From assembly GCF_014268885.2 (NCBI RefSeq), contig NZ_CP077095.1, forward strand, positions 2,175,501-2,239,500: 64,000 nucleotides of DNA. The letters run 5' to 3'. Below are positions 1-8,482 of the stretch, piece by piece. The translations under genes were made by a program, and so were the position numbers. This stretch comes from Pseudomonas xantholysinigenes (lineage in GTDB: Bacteria > Pseudomonadota > Gammaproteobacteria > Pseudomonadales > Pseudomonadaceae). A model generated the notes under the pieces. That model did not search any database and was not told the origin of the DNA. It was given only the letters and a program-made list of their open reading frames with translations. How positions within the stretch are numbered: position 1 is the first letter of the stretch; the number at the start of each line of letters is the position of its first letter.

Positions 1-71
1 ATGAAAATGTTGATGCAATCGATGAAGAAGCCGAACAGGAACACGGTTGCGACGCGGTAGCGATAGGTCAT
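1..71 (-). CDS. MFS transporter, N-terminal fragment (cut by window edge)
   Basis: Only the first 23-24 codons lie in the window. Reading leftwards from the ATG whose reverse complement ends at base 71, the peptide begins MTYRYRVATVFLFGFFIDC and runs into the first hydrophobic helix. Such a start is usual for 12-helix drug or metabolite exporters of the major facilitator superfamily. A TTG lies in frame 10 codons upstream, but ATG is preferred. It is divergent from the LysR gene that starts at 176, the common layout in which the regulator controls the exporter. The family call rests on a short N-terminus, so substrate and subfamily are unknown. Confidence 0.55.
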   Translation of the reverse strand, partial: MTYRYRVATVFLFGFFIDCINIF

Positions 72-175
72 TGGCAGTCTGGGTTCCAGGGCCGTTTTCA
101 AGCGCGCAGCCTAGGTGCGTGGACTGCCCCTGTCGATGTCGCTACCCTTGAAACTCTGTTTGATGGAACTGAACA

Positions 176-1075
176 ATGCTGCGTACGGCCCTCCACACCC
201 AGTTCAATCGGGTGCAGACCTTTCTGGCGGTGGTCGACTTTGGCTCGTTCACCAAGGCGGCGGATTTTCTTGGCATCAGCAAGGCCATGGCCAGCCAGCA
301 CGTCAAGGCGCTGGAGCAGGCGCTGGGCGTGACCCTGCTGCTGCGTACCACGCGGGCCGTTGCCCTGAGTGAAACCGGGCAAGGTTTCTATGACGACTTC
401 AAGGTGATCGTCGCCGACGTCGAAGGTGCCTTCGACACGGTGATGCAGCGCCACAACGGTGTGTCGGGCAGGCTGCGCATCAGCACCACCGGCGAGTATG
501 GCGAGCGTTTCATCCTGCCATTGATCCCGGTGTTCGCCGCGCGTTACCCCGGGCTTTCGATCAGCTACGACATCGACTCGGCGTTGAACGACCTGGTGGC
601 CGAGCGCCTTGATCTGGTGGTGCGGCTGGGGACCCTGGTCGATTCGAACCTGCGCAGCCGCCAGCTGGCCGAGTACGACATCCTGCTGGTGGCCGCGCCA
701 GACTTCCTGGCCCGGCATGTCATCACCCAGCCCGCGGACCTGGCGCATGTGCCATGGATCGCCAACAGCAACCTGCAAAGCCCCACCACCTGGACCTTGC
801 AGTCGACGGCGCAGACCGTGAGTGTCAGTGGGCGGGCGGCGCACCAGTCCAACGTGTCCCATGCCATTCGCGCGCTGGCCTGCGCGGCGCTGGGGGTGGC
901 GGTGTTGCCGGCCTGGCTGGTCGAGCACGACCTGGCCTGCGGCCGCTTGCAGCGAGTGTTGCCGGACTACCGCCTGCCGGCGCAGCCGGTCAGCGTGGTG
1001 TATCCGAACAGCAGCCATGTACCGTACAGGACGCGGTTATTCATTGACTTCTTGAGTGAGCATTTGCAGGGCTGA
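176..1075 (+). CDS. LysR family transcriptional regulator
   Basis: A 299-residue protein with the standard LysR build. A winged helix-turn-helix lies at residues about 8-65 (FLAVVDFGSFTKAADFLG, then a recognition helix with ISKAMASQHVKALEQ), followed by a periplasmic-binding-protein-like effector domain. The wording of the effector domain (GRLRIS, RLDLVVRLG) fits the large LysR subgroup that controls oxidoreductases and exporters. Length is normal for the family. It is transcribed away from the MFS gene at the left edge with about 100 bp between the starts, so it probably controls that exporter and itself from the shared spacer. The inducer cannot be told. Confidence 0.9.
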   Translation: MLRTALHTQFNRVQTFLAVVDFGSFTKAADFLGISKAMASQHVKALEQALGVTLLLRTTRAVALSETGQGFYDDFKVIVADVEGAFDTVMQRHNGVSGRLRISTTGEYGERFILPLIPVFAARYPGLSISYDIDSALNDLVAERLDLVVRLGTLVDSNLRSRQLAEYDILLVAAPDFLARHVITQPADLAHVPWIANSNLQSPTTWTLQSTAQTVSVSGRAAHQSNVSHAIRALACAALGVAVLPAWLVEHDLACGRLQRVLPDYRLPAQPVSVVYPNSSHVPYRTRLFIDFLSEHLQG

Positions 1076-1077
1076 AC

Positions 1078-1131
1078 AGCCTGGCACCGGCTGTGCCGGT
1101 GTTCGCGGCTGAAGCCGCTCCCACAGGGACC
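1078..1131. repeat. REP element and flanking repeat (3' of the LysR gene)
   Basis: A GC-rich palindromic stretch (GGCACCGGCTGTGCCGG, then CGCGGCTGAAGCCGCTCCCA) directly after the LysR stop. It is the same unit seen twice at 20.6-20.9 kb. The bases that follow here (accgcgctagctttagcagttg) also recur beside the copy at 20875, so a unit longer than the bare REP was copied. The rest of the space to 1449 holds a second, weaker REP-like stretch at about 1327-1377 (GTAGGAGCGGCCTTGCGTCG) and no gene that I can support. Confidence 0.75.
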
Positions 1132-1449
1132 GCGCTAGCTTTAGCAGTTGAGCAAGACAGTTGCTCCCACATCTGTTTCAGGCCAGTCAATCCTGTGCCA
1201 TTGCCTGGTCCGCCTTGGTGGCTTGACGCAGTTTCAGCGTCAGCGCTACTGCCGCCTCACCTGTCTCAAGACATGTACCAAGGCTGGCAACCATGGCCTG
1301 ACAGGTTCGGCACGTTGCAACAAATGTAGGAGCGGCCTTGCGTCGCGATGCGCCGCGCGGGCGGCGCTCGATCTGATAGGCGCTGCAGTGCTTGCGGCGG
1401 ACACCTCGGTCAATAGCCTCGCGCCCGAAAACCTTGAAAGTGATGGGCG

Positions 1450-2070
1450 CTAAGGCTCCAACCCTATACCCCGCAGTATCACACTGGTAACCGTCTGCAC
1501 CGCGCTTTCGAAGGCGAGGTCCGACAGCGGCTCGCCACCATTGAGCAGCGTCACCTGGTAGCCGAAGTCGGCATAGTGCTGGGTCGCCGCCCAGATCATG
1601 TAGAGCAGCGCCGACGGCTCCACCGGCAGGATGCGCCGGTCCTCGACCCAGCTGCGAATCTTCGCCTGCTTGAGCTGTGCCCAGGGCACCAGCGCGTCGT
1701 CCAGGCTCGCCCCCAGCAGTGGCGCGCCGTGCAGCATCTCCTCGGCCCAGATCTTCGAGCCCAGCGGGCGCGAACGCGAATGGCCCATCTTGGCGCGGAT
1801 ATAGCTGGTCAGCACCACCCGAGGGTCGTCGAAGCGCTCGAAGCACAGGGCATCCTGTTTCCATACCTCCAGCAGGTCCTGGAGCACCGCGCGGTACAGA
1901 TCGTCCTTGGTGCTGAAGTAGTAATGCAGGTTGGAGCGCGGCAGTTGCGCCTGCTCGGCGATATCGCCCATGGAGGTGGCGCCGTAGCCCTTGTCGGCGA
2001 ATACCCGCTCGGCGGCGAGCAGGATCTTTTCGACATTGCGTCGGCGGATCTCGATCTTGTGGTTGGCCAT
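1450..2070 (-). CDS. TetR family transcriptional regulator (RutR/YcdC-like)
   Basis: A 206-residue protein from MANHKIEIRRR. The longer frame reaching base 2100 adds ten residues without a good ribosome site. The N-terminal TetR helix-turn-helix is clear (ILLAAERVFADKGYGATSM, then AQLPRSNLHYYFSTKDDLY, residues about 12-55). The C-terminal part (SRPLGSKIWAEEMLHGAP, LLYMIWAATQHYADF) resembles the ligand domain of the RutR/YcdC group, which in other bacteria responds to pyrimidines or to amine compounds. No catabolic operon of that kind is next to it, so the target is unknown. It runs in the same direction as the next TetR gene but is separated from it by a small membrane gene. Confidence 0.87.
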   Translation of the reverse strand: MANHKIEIRRRNVEKILLAAERVFADKGYGATSMGDIAEQAQLPRSNLHYYFSTKDDLYRAVLQDLLEVWKQDALCFERFDDPRVVLTSYIRAKMGHSRSRPLGSKIWAEEMLHGAPLLGASLDDALVPWAQLKQAKIRSWVEDRRILPVEPSALLYMIWAATQHYADFGYQVTLLNGGEPLSDLAFESAVQTVTSVILRGIGLEP

Positions 2071-2143
2071 GGGCGGTCCGTGTTGAGCTGAACAGGCCAA
2101 GGCTAACAGCTTTGCCAGGGGCAGGGTAAAGCCTTTGCCGAGG

Positions 2144-2344
2144 TCAGACGAGCCAAGCCAACAGGGCCAGGACCAGGATCAGCAGGCCGATGGCAGCCGT
2201 CCAGTCGGCGTCGCGTCTGTCGCTGAGCCAGCCACCCGGGCGTGGATGACGCCCGAGGCTGAACAGCTTGACCACGGGCCAACCCAACGGATAGCAGAGC
2301 CCGCGCAACAGCAGGTCGATCAGCACGCTGGTGAGCAGATCCAT
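2144..2344 (-). CDS. Small hydrophobic protein, two membrane segments
   Basis: About 66 residues starting MDLLTSVLIDLLLRGLCYPLG. There is one hydrophobic segment near the N-terminus and a second at the extreme C-terminus (IGLLILVLALLAWLV), with a short charged loop containing DRRDADW between them. Its ATG shares one base with the TGA of the upstream TetR gene (TGATG), which argues for translational coupling and for this being a real gene. I do not recognise the family. It is probably an inner-membrane protein under control of the regulator it is coupled to. Confidence 0.6.
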   Translation of the reverse strand: MDLLTSVLIDLLLRGLCYPLGWPVVKLFSLGRHPRPGGWLSDRRDADWTAAIGLLILVLALLAWLV

Positions 2345-2937
2345 CAGGGCTGCCTGGTTGCGAGCAGGGCCAGGGCGCACTGGCTGGCCCGGCGCAAGTC
2401 CGCCGCGGGCGTGCCGTCGCGAGCCTGGATGGAGATGCCGTGGAGCAGGGTGGCATAGAGCTGACCCAGGGCCTCGACGTCGGTGCCGGCGGCTAGCTGG
2501 CCCTGCTCCTTGGCTTCGCGCAGGCGTTCGATGATCGATTCGCTGCGCAGGCGCCGATGTTCGCCCAGCCAGTGCTGGACGCCACAGTTTTCCGGGCCCG
2601 TGCCAAGGGCGGCACTGACCACCAGGCAGCCTTTGGGCGCATCGGCGCGGGTATAGGTGGTGATGGCGTCCTCGAACATCCGCGTGAGCGCCTGGCGGAT
2701 GTCCGGCAGGGCCAGGGCGCGGTCGGCGAAGCCGCCTTCGTCCGCTTCGTACAGCGCCACGGCTTGTTCGAACAGCTGCTGCTTGCTGCCGAAGGCTGCA
2801 TAGATACGTGCGGAGGCGATGCCCAGCGCAGCCACCAGCGTCGCCATCGAGGTGCCTTCATAGCCGTGCTCCCAGAACGCCTGCATGGCTTGGCGCAGTG
2901 CCTGTTGCTTGTCGAATTCCCGAGGTCGTCCTGCCAT
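2344..2937 (-). CDS. TetR/AcrR family transcriptional regulator
   Basis: A 197-residue protein with an N-terminal TetR helix-turn-helix (MAGRPREFDKQQALRQAMQA, then WEHGYEGTSMATLVAALGIA, IYAAFGSKQQLFEQA). The C-terminal ligand domain (APKGCLVVSAAL, IIERLREAKEQGQL) is of the type found in regulators of oxidoreductases and short-chain metabolic genes. It is divergent from the TIM-barrel isomerase/hydrolase operon that starts at 3047, with about 110 bp between the starts. The simplest reading is that it represses that operon. It overlaps the small membrane gene by one base at its 3' end. Confidence 0.9.
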   Translation of the reverse strand: MAGRPREFDKQQALRQAMQAFWEHGYEGTSMATLVAALGIASARIYAAFGSKQQLFEQAVALYEADEGGFADRALALPDIRQALTRMFEDAITTYTRADAPKGCLVVSAALGTGPENCGVQHWLGEHRRLRSESIIERLREAKEQGQLAAGTDVEALGQLYATLLHGISIQARDGTPAADLRRASQCALALLATRQP

Positions 2938-3046
2938 TGCCCATCTGCCTGATTGCGCGAAACAGCCATTTTAGCCAAATCACGATTGACGGCCAGCCGT
3001 GTTCGAATCTATTGTTTGTTGATCGACAAATAATTGGAAGAAATGC

Positions 3047-4117
3047 ATGAAAACGCTCAAAGGCCCCAGCTTGCACTTGGCCCAGTTCAGCCGTGACGAG
3101 CCACCGTTCAACACCTTGGAGAGCATCGCCGACTGGGCGGCGGAGCTAGGTTTCAAGGGGTTGCAGGTGCCGGCCTGGGACGCGCGGTTGTTCGACCTGG
3201 AGCTGGCGGCGCAGAGCATGGGCTACTGTCAGGAGATCAGTGGCCGGCTGGCCGCGCGTGGCTTGCAGATCAGCGAGCTGAGCACCCACTTGCTTGGCCA
3301 ACTGGTCGCCGTGCACCCGGCCTATGACCCGCTGTGCGACGCCTTCGCGCCCACCGCGCTGGCCGGGCAACCGGCCGCTCGCACCGACTGGGCCATCGCC
3401 CAGATGAAACTGGCGGCGCGGGCCAGCCGCAACCTGGGCCTGGATGACATGGGCACCTTCTCTGGCGCGTTGGCCTGGCCATATCTGTTTCCGTTTCCAC
3501 AGCGCCCCAAGGGCTTGGTGGAGGCCGCGTTCGAGGAACTGGCGCGGCGCTGGCGGCCGATCCTCGACAGTTGTGACGAACAGGGCGTGAACCTGTGTTT
3601 CGAGATCCACCCCGCCGAGGACCTGCACGATGGCACCAGCTTCGAGCGTTTCCATGCCCTGGTGGACGAACATGCGCGTTGCCGCATGCTGTTCGACCCC
3701 AGTCATTTCGTGCTGCAGCAGCTCGATTACCTGGCCTTCCTCGATCTCTATCACCCGCTGATCCGTATGTTTCACGTCAAGGATGCCGAGTTCAACCCCA
3801 CTGGCCGGCAGGGGCTCTATGGCGGCTACAGCGACTGGGCCGAGCGCGCCGGTCGCTTCCGCTCGCTGGGTGATGGGCAGGTGGACTTCAAGGCGATCTT
3901 CTCCAAGCTGGCCCAGTACGATTACGCGGGCTGGGCGACCCTGGAGTGGGAGTGTTGCCTCAAGGACCAGGCGGTCGGTGCCCGCGAGGGGGTCGAATTC
4001 ATCAACCGCCATATTATCCAGGTCACCGGGCAGGTCTTCGATGATTTCGCCGGTGCGCCACTGGACGCTGGGCAGATCCAGCGCTTGCTGGGCCTGGGCA
4101 CGCAGGTGCGGGCATGA
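3047..4117 (+). CDS. Sugar phosphate isomerase/epimerase family (TIM barrel)
   Basis: A 356-residue AP-endonuclease-2-like TIM barrel. Visible landmarks are HLAQFSRDEPPFNTLESIADW at the N-terminus and three metal-ligand type strands: LCFEIHPAEDLHDG, MLFDPSHFVLQQ and MFHVKDAEF, with the final Glu in ATLEWECC. This arrangement of Glu, Asp-His, His-Asp and Glu residues is that of divalent-metal-dependent isomerases and dehydratases of the IolE/xylose isomerase type. It is the first gene of a two-gene operon, overlapping the next gene by four bases, opposite a TetR regulator. The substrate is unknown; inositol, keto-sugar or modified-sugar chemistry are all possible. Confidence 0.87.
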   Translation: MKTLKGPSLHLAQFSRDEPPFNTLESIADWAAELGFKGLQVPAWDARLFDLELAAQSMGYCQEISGRLAARGLQISELSTHLLGQLVAVHPAYDPLCDAFAPTALAGQPAARTDWAIAQMKLAARASRNLGLDDMGTFSGALAWPYLFPFPQRPKGLVEAAFEELARRWRPILDSCDEQGVNLCFEIHPAEDLHDGTSFERFHALVDEHARCRMLFDPSHFVLQQLDYLAFLDLYHPLIRMFHVKDAEFNPTGRQGLYGGYSDWAERAGRFRSLGDGQVDFKAIFSKLAQYDYAGWATLEWECCLKDQAVGAREGVEFINRHIIQVTGQVFDDFAGAPLDAGQIQRLLGLGTQVRA

Positions 4118-4998
4118 GCCGGCGCAGCGAGGCGCTGGGCGAGGCGTGCGCCCATGTCTATGTGCAGGTGGACGGGCTGCGCCTGCATTGTGCGGTCATG
4201 GGGGAGGGCGAGCCGGTGCTGTTGGTGCCGGGATGGCCGCAGACCTGGTACGCCTGGCGGCATGTGATGCCGATCCTGGCGGCGCGAGGCTTCCGTGCGA
4301 TCGCCATCGACCCGCCGGGCCTGGGGGACTCGGACCGCCCCGAGCAAGGCTACGATACCGGCAATGTCGCTCGTTTGCTGCATGCCGCCATGACCCGACT
4401 GGGGCATGAGCGCTATCACTTGGTTGGCCACGATGTGGGCATGTGGGTGGCGTACGCCTTGGCCAGCGATATTCCGCAGGCCGTCCGCTCGCTGGCCGTG
4501 GCCGAAGCGGTGATACCCGGGTTGGCCGAGGCACCGACGATTTTCGTGGCGCCGCAGGAGAACATCTTCTTGTGGCACTTCCTGTTCAACCAGGTGCGGG
4601 ATTTGCCGGAATTCCTGGTCGCAGGCCGTGAAGAGGGCTATCTCAACTTCATCTTCGATCGTTGGGCGGTCAGGCGTCATGCGGTGGCCTCGGATGTGTA
4701 TATCCGCGCCTATTCGTCACCGGGAGGGATGCGTGGCGGGCTTGCCTATTACCGGGCGATTCCCGAAACCATCCGGCAGAACCGTGAACGAGCCAGGCGC
4801 CCATTGACGATGCCGGTGCTGGCGATCGGCGCCGCCCAGGCCACGGGCGATGCACCCTTGCGCACGCTACAGGGACATGCGCGCTCGGTGCGGGGCGTGA
4901 TCGTGCCGGACTGTGGGCATTTCGTCATGGAAGAGGCGCCGGTGCCATTCAATGAGCACCTGTTGGCCTTCCTTCAGGAGGTTGATGTCAACCGCTGA
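4114..4998 (+). CDS. Alpha/beta hydrolase, epoxide hydrolase/haloalkanoate dehalogenase type
   Basis: A 294-residue alpha/beta-fold hydrolase. The oxyanion region is PGWPQTWYAWR (the HGxP-type motif with Pro-Gly-Trp-Pro). The nucleophile elbow is GHDVGMW, so the nucleophile is Asp, as in epoxide hydrolases and haloacetate dehalogenases, not Ser. The catalytic His lies in DCGHFVMEEAP near the C-terminus. The ATG overlaps the stop of the TIM-barrel gene (ATGA), so the two are translated together and presumably act on the same substrate. No substrate can be named. Its last 11 bases overlap the convergent lipoprotein gene. Confidence 0.87.
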   Translation: MSRRSEALGEACAHVYVQVDGLRLHCAVMGEGEPVLLVPGWPQTWYAWRHVMPILAARGFRAIAIDPPGLGDSDRPEQGYDTGNVARLLHAAMTRLGHERYHLVGHDVGMWVAYALASDIPQAVRSLAVAEAVIPGLAEAPTIFVAPQENIFLWHFLFNQVRDLPEFLVAGREEGYLNFIFDRWAVRRHAVASDVYIRAYSSPGGMRGGLAYYRAIPETIRQNRERARRPLTMPVLAIGAAQATGDAPLRTLQGHARSVRGVIVPDCGHFVMEEAPVPFNEHLLAFLQEVDVNR

Positions 4999-5239
4999 TC
5001 ACGGCGCCGGCCTTGGCGGCGTCGGTCACTGCCTGCTCATGGTCGGCGCGCAGTACCGCGAGCTTGCGCCGTTCATATTCCACCTGGCCCAGGCCTTGGC
5101 GCTGCAGGGCCTCGAGCTGCAATTGACGGGTTTCCTCGGCACTGTACGGGCGCAGTTCGGGGTGGTTGGCGCAACCGCTGAGCACGGCAAGGCCGAGGAT
5201 GGTCAGGGCGGCGAGCAGCAGACGGGTAGTGGTGTTCAT
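4988..5239 (-). CDS. Small lipoprotein
   Basis: An 83-residue secreted lipoprotein. A positively charged, hydrophobic signal peptide ends in the lipobox LSGC, with Cys23 as the lipidated residue and Ala at +2, which predicts outer-membrane sorting. The mature part of about 60 residues is rich in Glu, Gln, Arg and Ala (YSAEETRQLQLEALQRQGL) and looks helical. I do not recognise a named family. It converges on the hydrolase gene with an 11-base overlap of the coding ends. Confidence 0.75.
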   Translation of the reverse strand: MNTTTRLLLAALTILGLAVLSGCANHPELRPYSAEETRQLQLEALQRQGLGQVEYERRKLAVLRADHEQAVTDAAKAGAVISG

Positions 5240-5381
5240 CGGGCGCTTCCAGCGGTCGGGATTCAGGGTGGTGAATCGATGAACCCAGGGTATTGCCCGT
5301 GTCGGATCATGAGAAATTGAGCTTCTCGATAGTGACTATTGAGGCGCTTGCGCGAGCGGGCATGGCTTGAGGCCAGCGCGA

Positions 5382-6083
5382 TTAGCGCGGCATGTAGCCC
5401 AACTGCCAGGCCCGCGGGATGAATCGTGTCACCAATGCCAGCACGCAGGCCAACCCGCTGCCGGCCGCCAGCGCCCTCACGCCCAGCCATTGCTCCAGCC
5501 ACGCCCCCAGCGCGGCGCCCAGCAGCATGCCGCTCCAGGGCACCAGCTGCACGCGCCAGCCAGGCCGTCGCTCGCCCAGCAGCCAGCGCCCCAGGCCCCG
5601 GCCAAAGCGTGACAGCGCGCCGGTGACATAGGTCAGCCCGATGGGCAGGCCGTTCACCTGCTCGACTACGGCATTGAGCATGCCCATGGCCAGGGTGGCC
5701 GCGATCAGCGCGGGGAAGGTGATCGACGCAGGCCAGGCCGCGGCGAAGGCCAGCAGGGTGGCGACGATCAGCAGCAAGGGCGCGGCGCGCCGGTTCAGGC
5801 GCCGGGCCAGCAGGACGCCCAGGGTGTTGCCCAGTACAAAGCCAAGGATCGCCAGGACCAGGCGCAGCATCAGCGCCAGGTCCGCCTGGCTGATGGCCAC
5901 CGCCAGGCGCGTGGTGTTGCCGCTCATGAACGAGACGAAGTCGCCCAGCGCCAGCAGGCCAATGGCATCGGTCATGCCGGCCAGCACCGACAGCCCGGCC
6001 ACCAGCCCCAGGCCGACCCGTCCGCGCAAGGCCTGCAAGCGAATGCGACGGGCACTGTGCTGGGAGGAAGCGGTGGGTAGCAT
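5382..6083 (-). CDS. YoaK/DUF1275 family inner-membrane protein
   Basis: A 233-residue polytopic protein. The ATG at 6083 is chosen because it follows a CCGGAG ribosome site; the longer frame begins with TTG at 6107. Five to six hydrophobic segments are visible. The signature of the DUF1275 family is near the N-terminus (AGLSVLAGMTDAIGLLALG, then FVSFMSGNTTRLA) and again in the middle (NAVVEQVNGLPIGLTYVTGA). Family members are commonly annotated as putative transporters without a proven substrate. It stands alone, with 140 bp between its stop and the lipoprotein start. Confidence 0.85.
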   Translation of the reverse strand: MLPTASSQHSARRIRLQALRGRVGLGLVAGLSVLAGMTDAIGLLALGDFVSFMSGNTTRLAVAISQADLALMLRLVLAILGFVLGNTLGVLLARRLNRRAAPLLLIVATLLAFAAAWPASITFPALIAATLAMGMLNAVVEQVNGLPIGLTYVTGALSRFGRGLGRWLLGERRPGWRVQLVPWSGMLLGAALGAWLEQWLGVRALAAGSGLACVLALVTRFIPRAWQLGYMPR

Positions 6084-6614
6084 GAGGCGGGGCTCCGGGG
6101 CAGGCAAACTGATGTTATACCCGTAGTCAGGCCTGGCGCATAAGCATGCAGCGCAGTTCGAGGCTCAAAGGGTGAGCGGTAGACCGAGCATCTGTCAGAC
6201 TTCACTCGCCTGTGAACGGGATGACGAACATTACGGCAATATCCCAGCTATCAGGCCTGCGATATGACCAGTTTTACCAGCGCCTGCAGCCAGGCACTTT
6301 GTAAGCATGCGATGCGCTATTAGCGCCACAGTGACTGTCATTACCCTTTTTTCTGAAACTGAAAAGATTAGGTTGCTAAGCCAGAGTCAGCTACACAACG
6401 TTGGCCAAGATAAACGCTTGCGGGAAGAAATGATACTCGCTTGTGCAGCCGGCAAGTCAGGCAGCGTCTGTGAGTCGTTGAGTCTGGAGTGAAAACAAAC
6501 TATGCGTAATTTCAACTTTGGAGGGTAGGTCGCATGGAGTAAAAATTACCAGAAGGCCGAAGACATCAGCAGATCGTCTGATTGATGTCTTCAGTCAGGG
6601 GCGTGTTGGAGGTG
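6084..6614. other. Gene-free, AT-richer spacer with a strong inverted repeat
   Basis: About 530 bp in which I see no convincing gene. A 61-codon frame at 6307-6492 has no ribosome site and no recognisable features. Near the right end, GAAGACATCA (6559-6568) is mirrored exactly by TGATGTCTTC (6583-6592), with a nested CAGA/TCTG stem inside. It lies 22 bases beyond the stop of the leftward gene at 6615. It may be that gene's terminator, although the T-run on that strand comes some 14 bases after the stem. Confidence 0.55.
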
Positions 6615-6941
6615 TCAACGTTTGAACGGCTTTTCGTCATGCTCTGCTTGTTGGTCAGGCGGATTCTTATAGTCTTTGGTTGAGATGATTACCAAGTCGA
6701 GGTCAATCTTTGTAAAAACTCCGGACTGGTCGACTATAGTGCCTTGCAGATAGTTTCTATGAATGCTGGGGTTGTAACTCAGTAAGCACTTAGCCATGGT
6801 CGAATCCTGGTCCAATTGACCACTATACCAAACGCCCTTGGTGGATTTAAGGTTAAAGAATAACTGGGGATTACCCATGTTTGAGTTGGATAGTTGAAGT
6901 TCCTCTGCCTGAAGAGAAATCCCCTTGTCTTTGGTATTCAT
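6615..6941 (-). CDS. Hypothetical protein, AT-rich, likely acquired
   Basis: About 108 residues from MNTKDKGISLQAEELQLSN. This start is chosen because AGAGGG lies at ribosome-site distance before the ATG; the longer frame to 7010 lacks one. The protein looks soluble, with a beta-rich middle (FFNLKSTKGVWYSGQLDQD, IDLDLVIISTKDY) and a charged tail. No family is recognised. Its base composition is clearly lower in GC than its neighbours and it sits between long non-coding spaces, which together suggest a recent transfer. The frame is open and starts well, but functional evidence is absent. Confidence 0.55.
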   Translation of the reverse strand: MNTKDKGISLQAEELQLSNSNMGNPQLFFNLKSTKGVWYSGQLDQDSTMAKCLLSYNPSIHRNYLQGTIVDQSGVFTKIDLDLVIISTKDYKNPPDQQAEHDEKPFKR

Positions 6942-7129
6942 TTTGTATCCCTCTATTGGATTGGGTAGTGTTGCGATGGCAAGTATTGTGTTTGCTGTTT
7001 TTTGGTGCAACTGTTAAGGCTTCTAGTTTACTAGCCGTTTAATCCGTGCTGGGTGGGTGTATGTGCGGTGCTTTTCGAGTTTCGTGCAAGTTTCATGTCT
7101 GCGTATGTGGTAAGCGCCTTTTTACATTT

Positions 7130-7597
7130 TCAGGCCATGGCCTTGCGCATGGGGATGCAGGACAGTTCGAGGCCAAAGGGCGACTGGTAGGTCGATAACG
7201 CGTCGCCGACGTAGCCGCAGTTGCGATAGAACGCGGCGGCGTTGAGGGTGGCGTCCAGATGGACCGTTTCCAGGCCCTTGGCCCGGGCCATGCCTTCGAG
7301 GTGTTCGACCATCCTGCGGGCGATGCCCCGGCCCATGAACGACGGCAGCACGAACAGCGCGCCCAGCTCGCCGCTGTGCAGGTCGAGCATGCCGGTGGCG
7401 GCAATCGTGCCGTCCACGCAGGCAAGGTGGAAATGGTCGGCGACCAGCGCTGCATAGCCTTCAGTGAACGGTACGTCGGCCCAGGCCTGGGCCAGCGCGT
7501 CGCCGTAGGCCTCGGCGCATTGATGCAGGATTGCCTGGCGGCGGATGGTGTAGGTTTCCAGCGCGTCGTGGCGGCTGGCGCGGCGTATCTCGAGCAT
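7130..7597 (-). CDS. GNAT family N-acetyltransferase
   Basis: A 155-residue acetyltransferase starting MLEIRRASRHDALETYTIRR after a GGGAGGGAA ribosome site; the longer frame adds 29 unlikely residues. The acetyl-CoA binding motif A is ALFVLPSFMGRGIARRMVEH, with the R/QxxGxG/A core (MGRGIA). Motif B follows with LDATLNAAAFYRNCGY. Length and layout are normal for single-domain GNATs. The acceptor substrate cannot be read from sequence. It is divergent from the hydrolase gene at 7742. Confidence 0.87.
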   Translation of the reverse strand: MLEIRRASRHDALETYTIRRQAILHQCAEAYGDALAQAWADVPFTEGYAALVADHFHLACVDGTIAATGMLDLHSGELGALFVLPSFMGRGIARRMVEHLEGMARAKGLETVHLDATLNAAAFYRNCGYVGDALSTYQSPFGLELSCIPMRKAMA

Positions 7598-7741
7598 GGG
7601 TTCCCTCCCGGTTGAGCCCGGATGATAACAAGGGCGTCCGGGAAAACGCTGATTGGCGCGGTGCAATGGGATTGTGCTGTTCAATCAGCGTGGCAGGTCG
7701 CATGCTGCCGGCTTCCCGCAAGCACAGTGTCGAGGCAGGCA

Positions 7742-8476
7742 ATGGATACGCCCGTGGTAATGATCAATGGCCTGATCGGCTGCTTGGATCACCCGGCGTT
7801 TCAGCGCACCCTGCGACCAAGGAAGGTGTTCGCCCCGGACCTGCTCGGCTACGGTAGCCTGTACGACACGCTATCGACGCTGGTCGACATCGACGCCCAG
7901 GTCGAGCACCTGCGGCGGATCCTGATGGCGCGCAACCTGCCCTATGTGCACCTGCTAGGTCATTCCGTAGGCGGGGTGGTGGCGATGCTGTTCGCTCGGC
8001 GCTATCCGGCCAGCGTGGCGAGCGTGATTAGTGTTGAGGGCAATTTCACCTTGAAGGACGCGTTTTGGTCGGCGTCGGTGGCGCGTATGGCCCCAGTCGA
8101 GGCCGAGGCGTTGTTGCAAGGTTATCGTGACGATGCCTCTGCCTGGCTGGCCCGCTCCGGCATCATGGCCGATCCTGGGCGCCTGGCCCTGGCGGACCAG
8201 TGGCTGGCCCACCAGGGCGCGGGCACGCTGCAGGCCATGGCGCGCTCGGTGGTCGCGGTGACCGGCGTACCAGGCTACCTGGCGGAACTGCGTACGTTGT
8301 TCGCCACGACACCGGTGCACCTGGTCGTCGGCGAACATTCGCGGGCTGGCTGGGATGCACCGCACTGGGCCGAGGAGCAGGCGGCCAGTTTTACTGTGCT
8401 GCCACGAGTGGGGCATCTGATGATGCTCGAAGACCCGCAAGGCTTCGCCAAAGCCATCGCCCGCCTGCTGGACTGA
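7742..8476 (+). CDS. Alpha/beta hydrolase
   Basis: A 244-residue alpha/beta hydrolase starting MDTPVVMINGLIG after a GAGG ribosome site. The nucleophile elbow is LLGHSVGGVVAML (Ser) and the catalytic His is in VLPRVGHLMMLEDP near the C-terminus. The acid is probably the Glu or Asp near HLVVGEHSRAG. It has a small cap. The oxyanion motif is NGLIG, not the usual HGxxG. It is an esterase or lactonase-like enzyme of unknown substrate. It converges on the RibD-type reductase gene with only six bases between the stops. Confidence 0.82.
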   Translation: MDTPVVMINGLIGCLDHPAFQRTLRPRKVFAPDLLGYGSLYDTLSTLVDIDAQVEHLRRILMARNLPYVHLLGHSVGGVVAMLFARRYPASVASVISVEGNFTLKDAFWSASVARMAPVEAEALLQGYRDDASAWLARSGIMADPGRLALADQWLAHQGAGTLQAMARSVVAVTGVPGYLAELRTLFATTPVHLVVGEHSRAGWDAPHWAEEQAASFTVLPRVGHLMMLEDPQGFAKAIARLLD

Positions 8477-8482
8477 CTTCGT

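Noticed and set aside
6307..6492. 61-codon plus-strand frame in the spacer after the DUF1275 gene
   Set aside because: No ribosome site, no similarity or compositional sign of coding.
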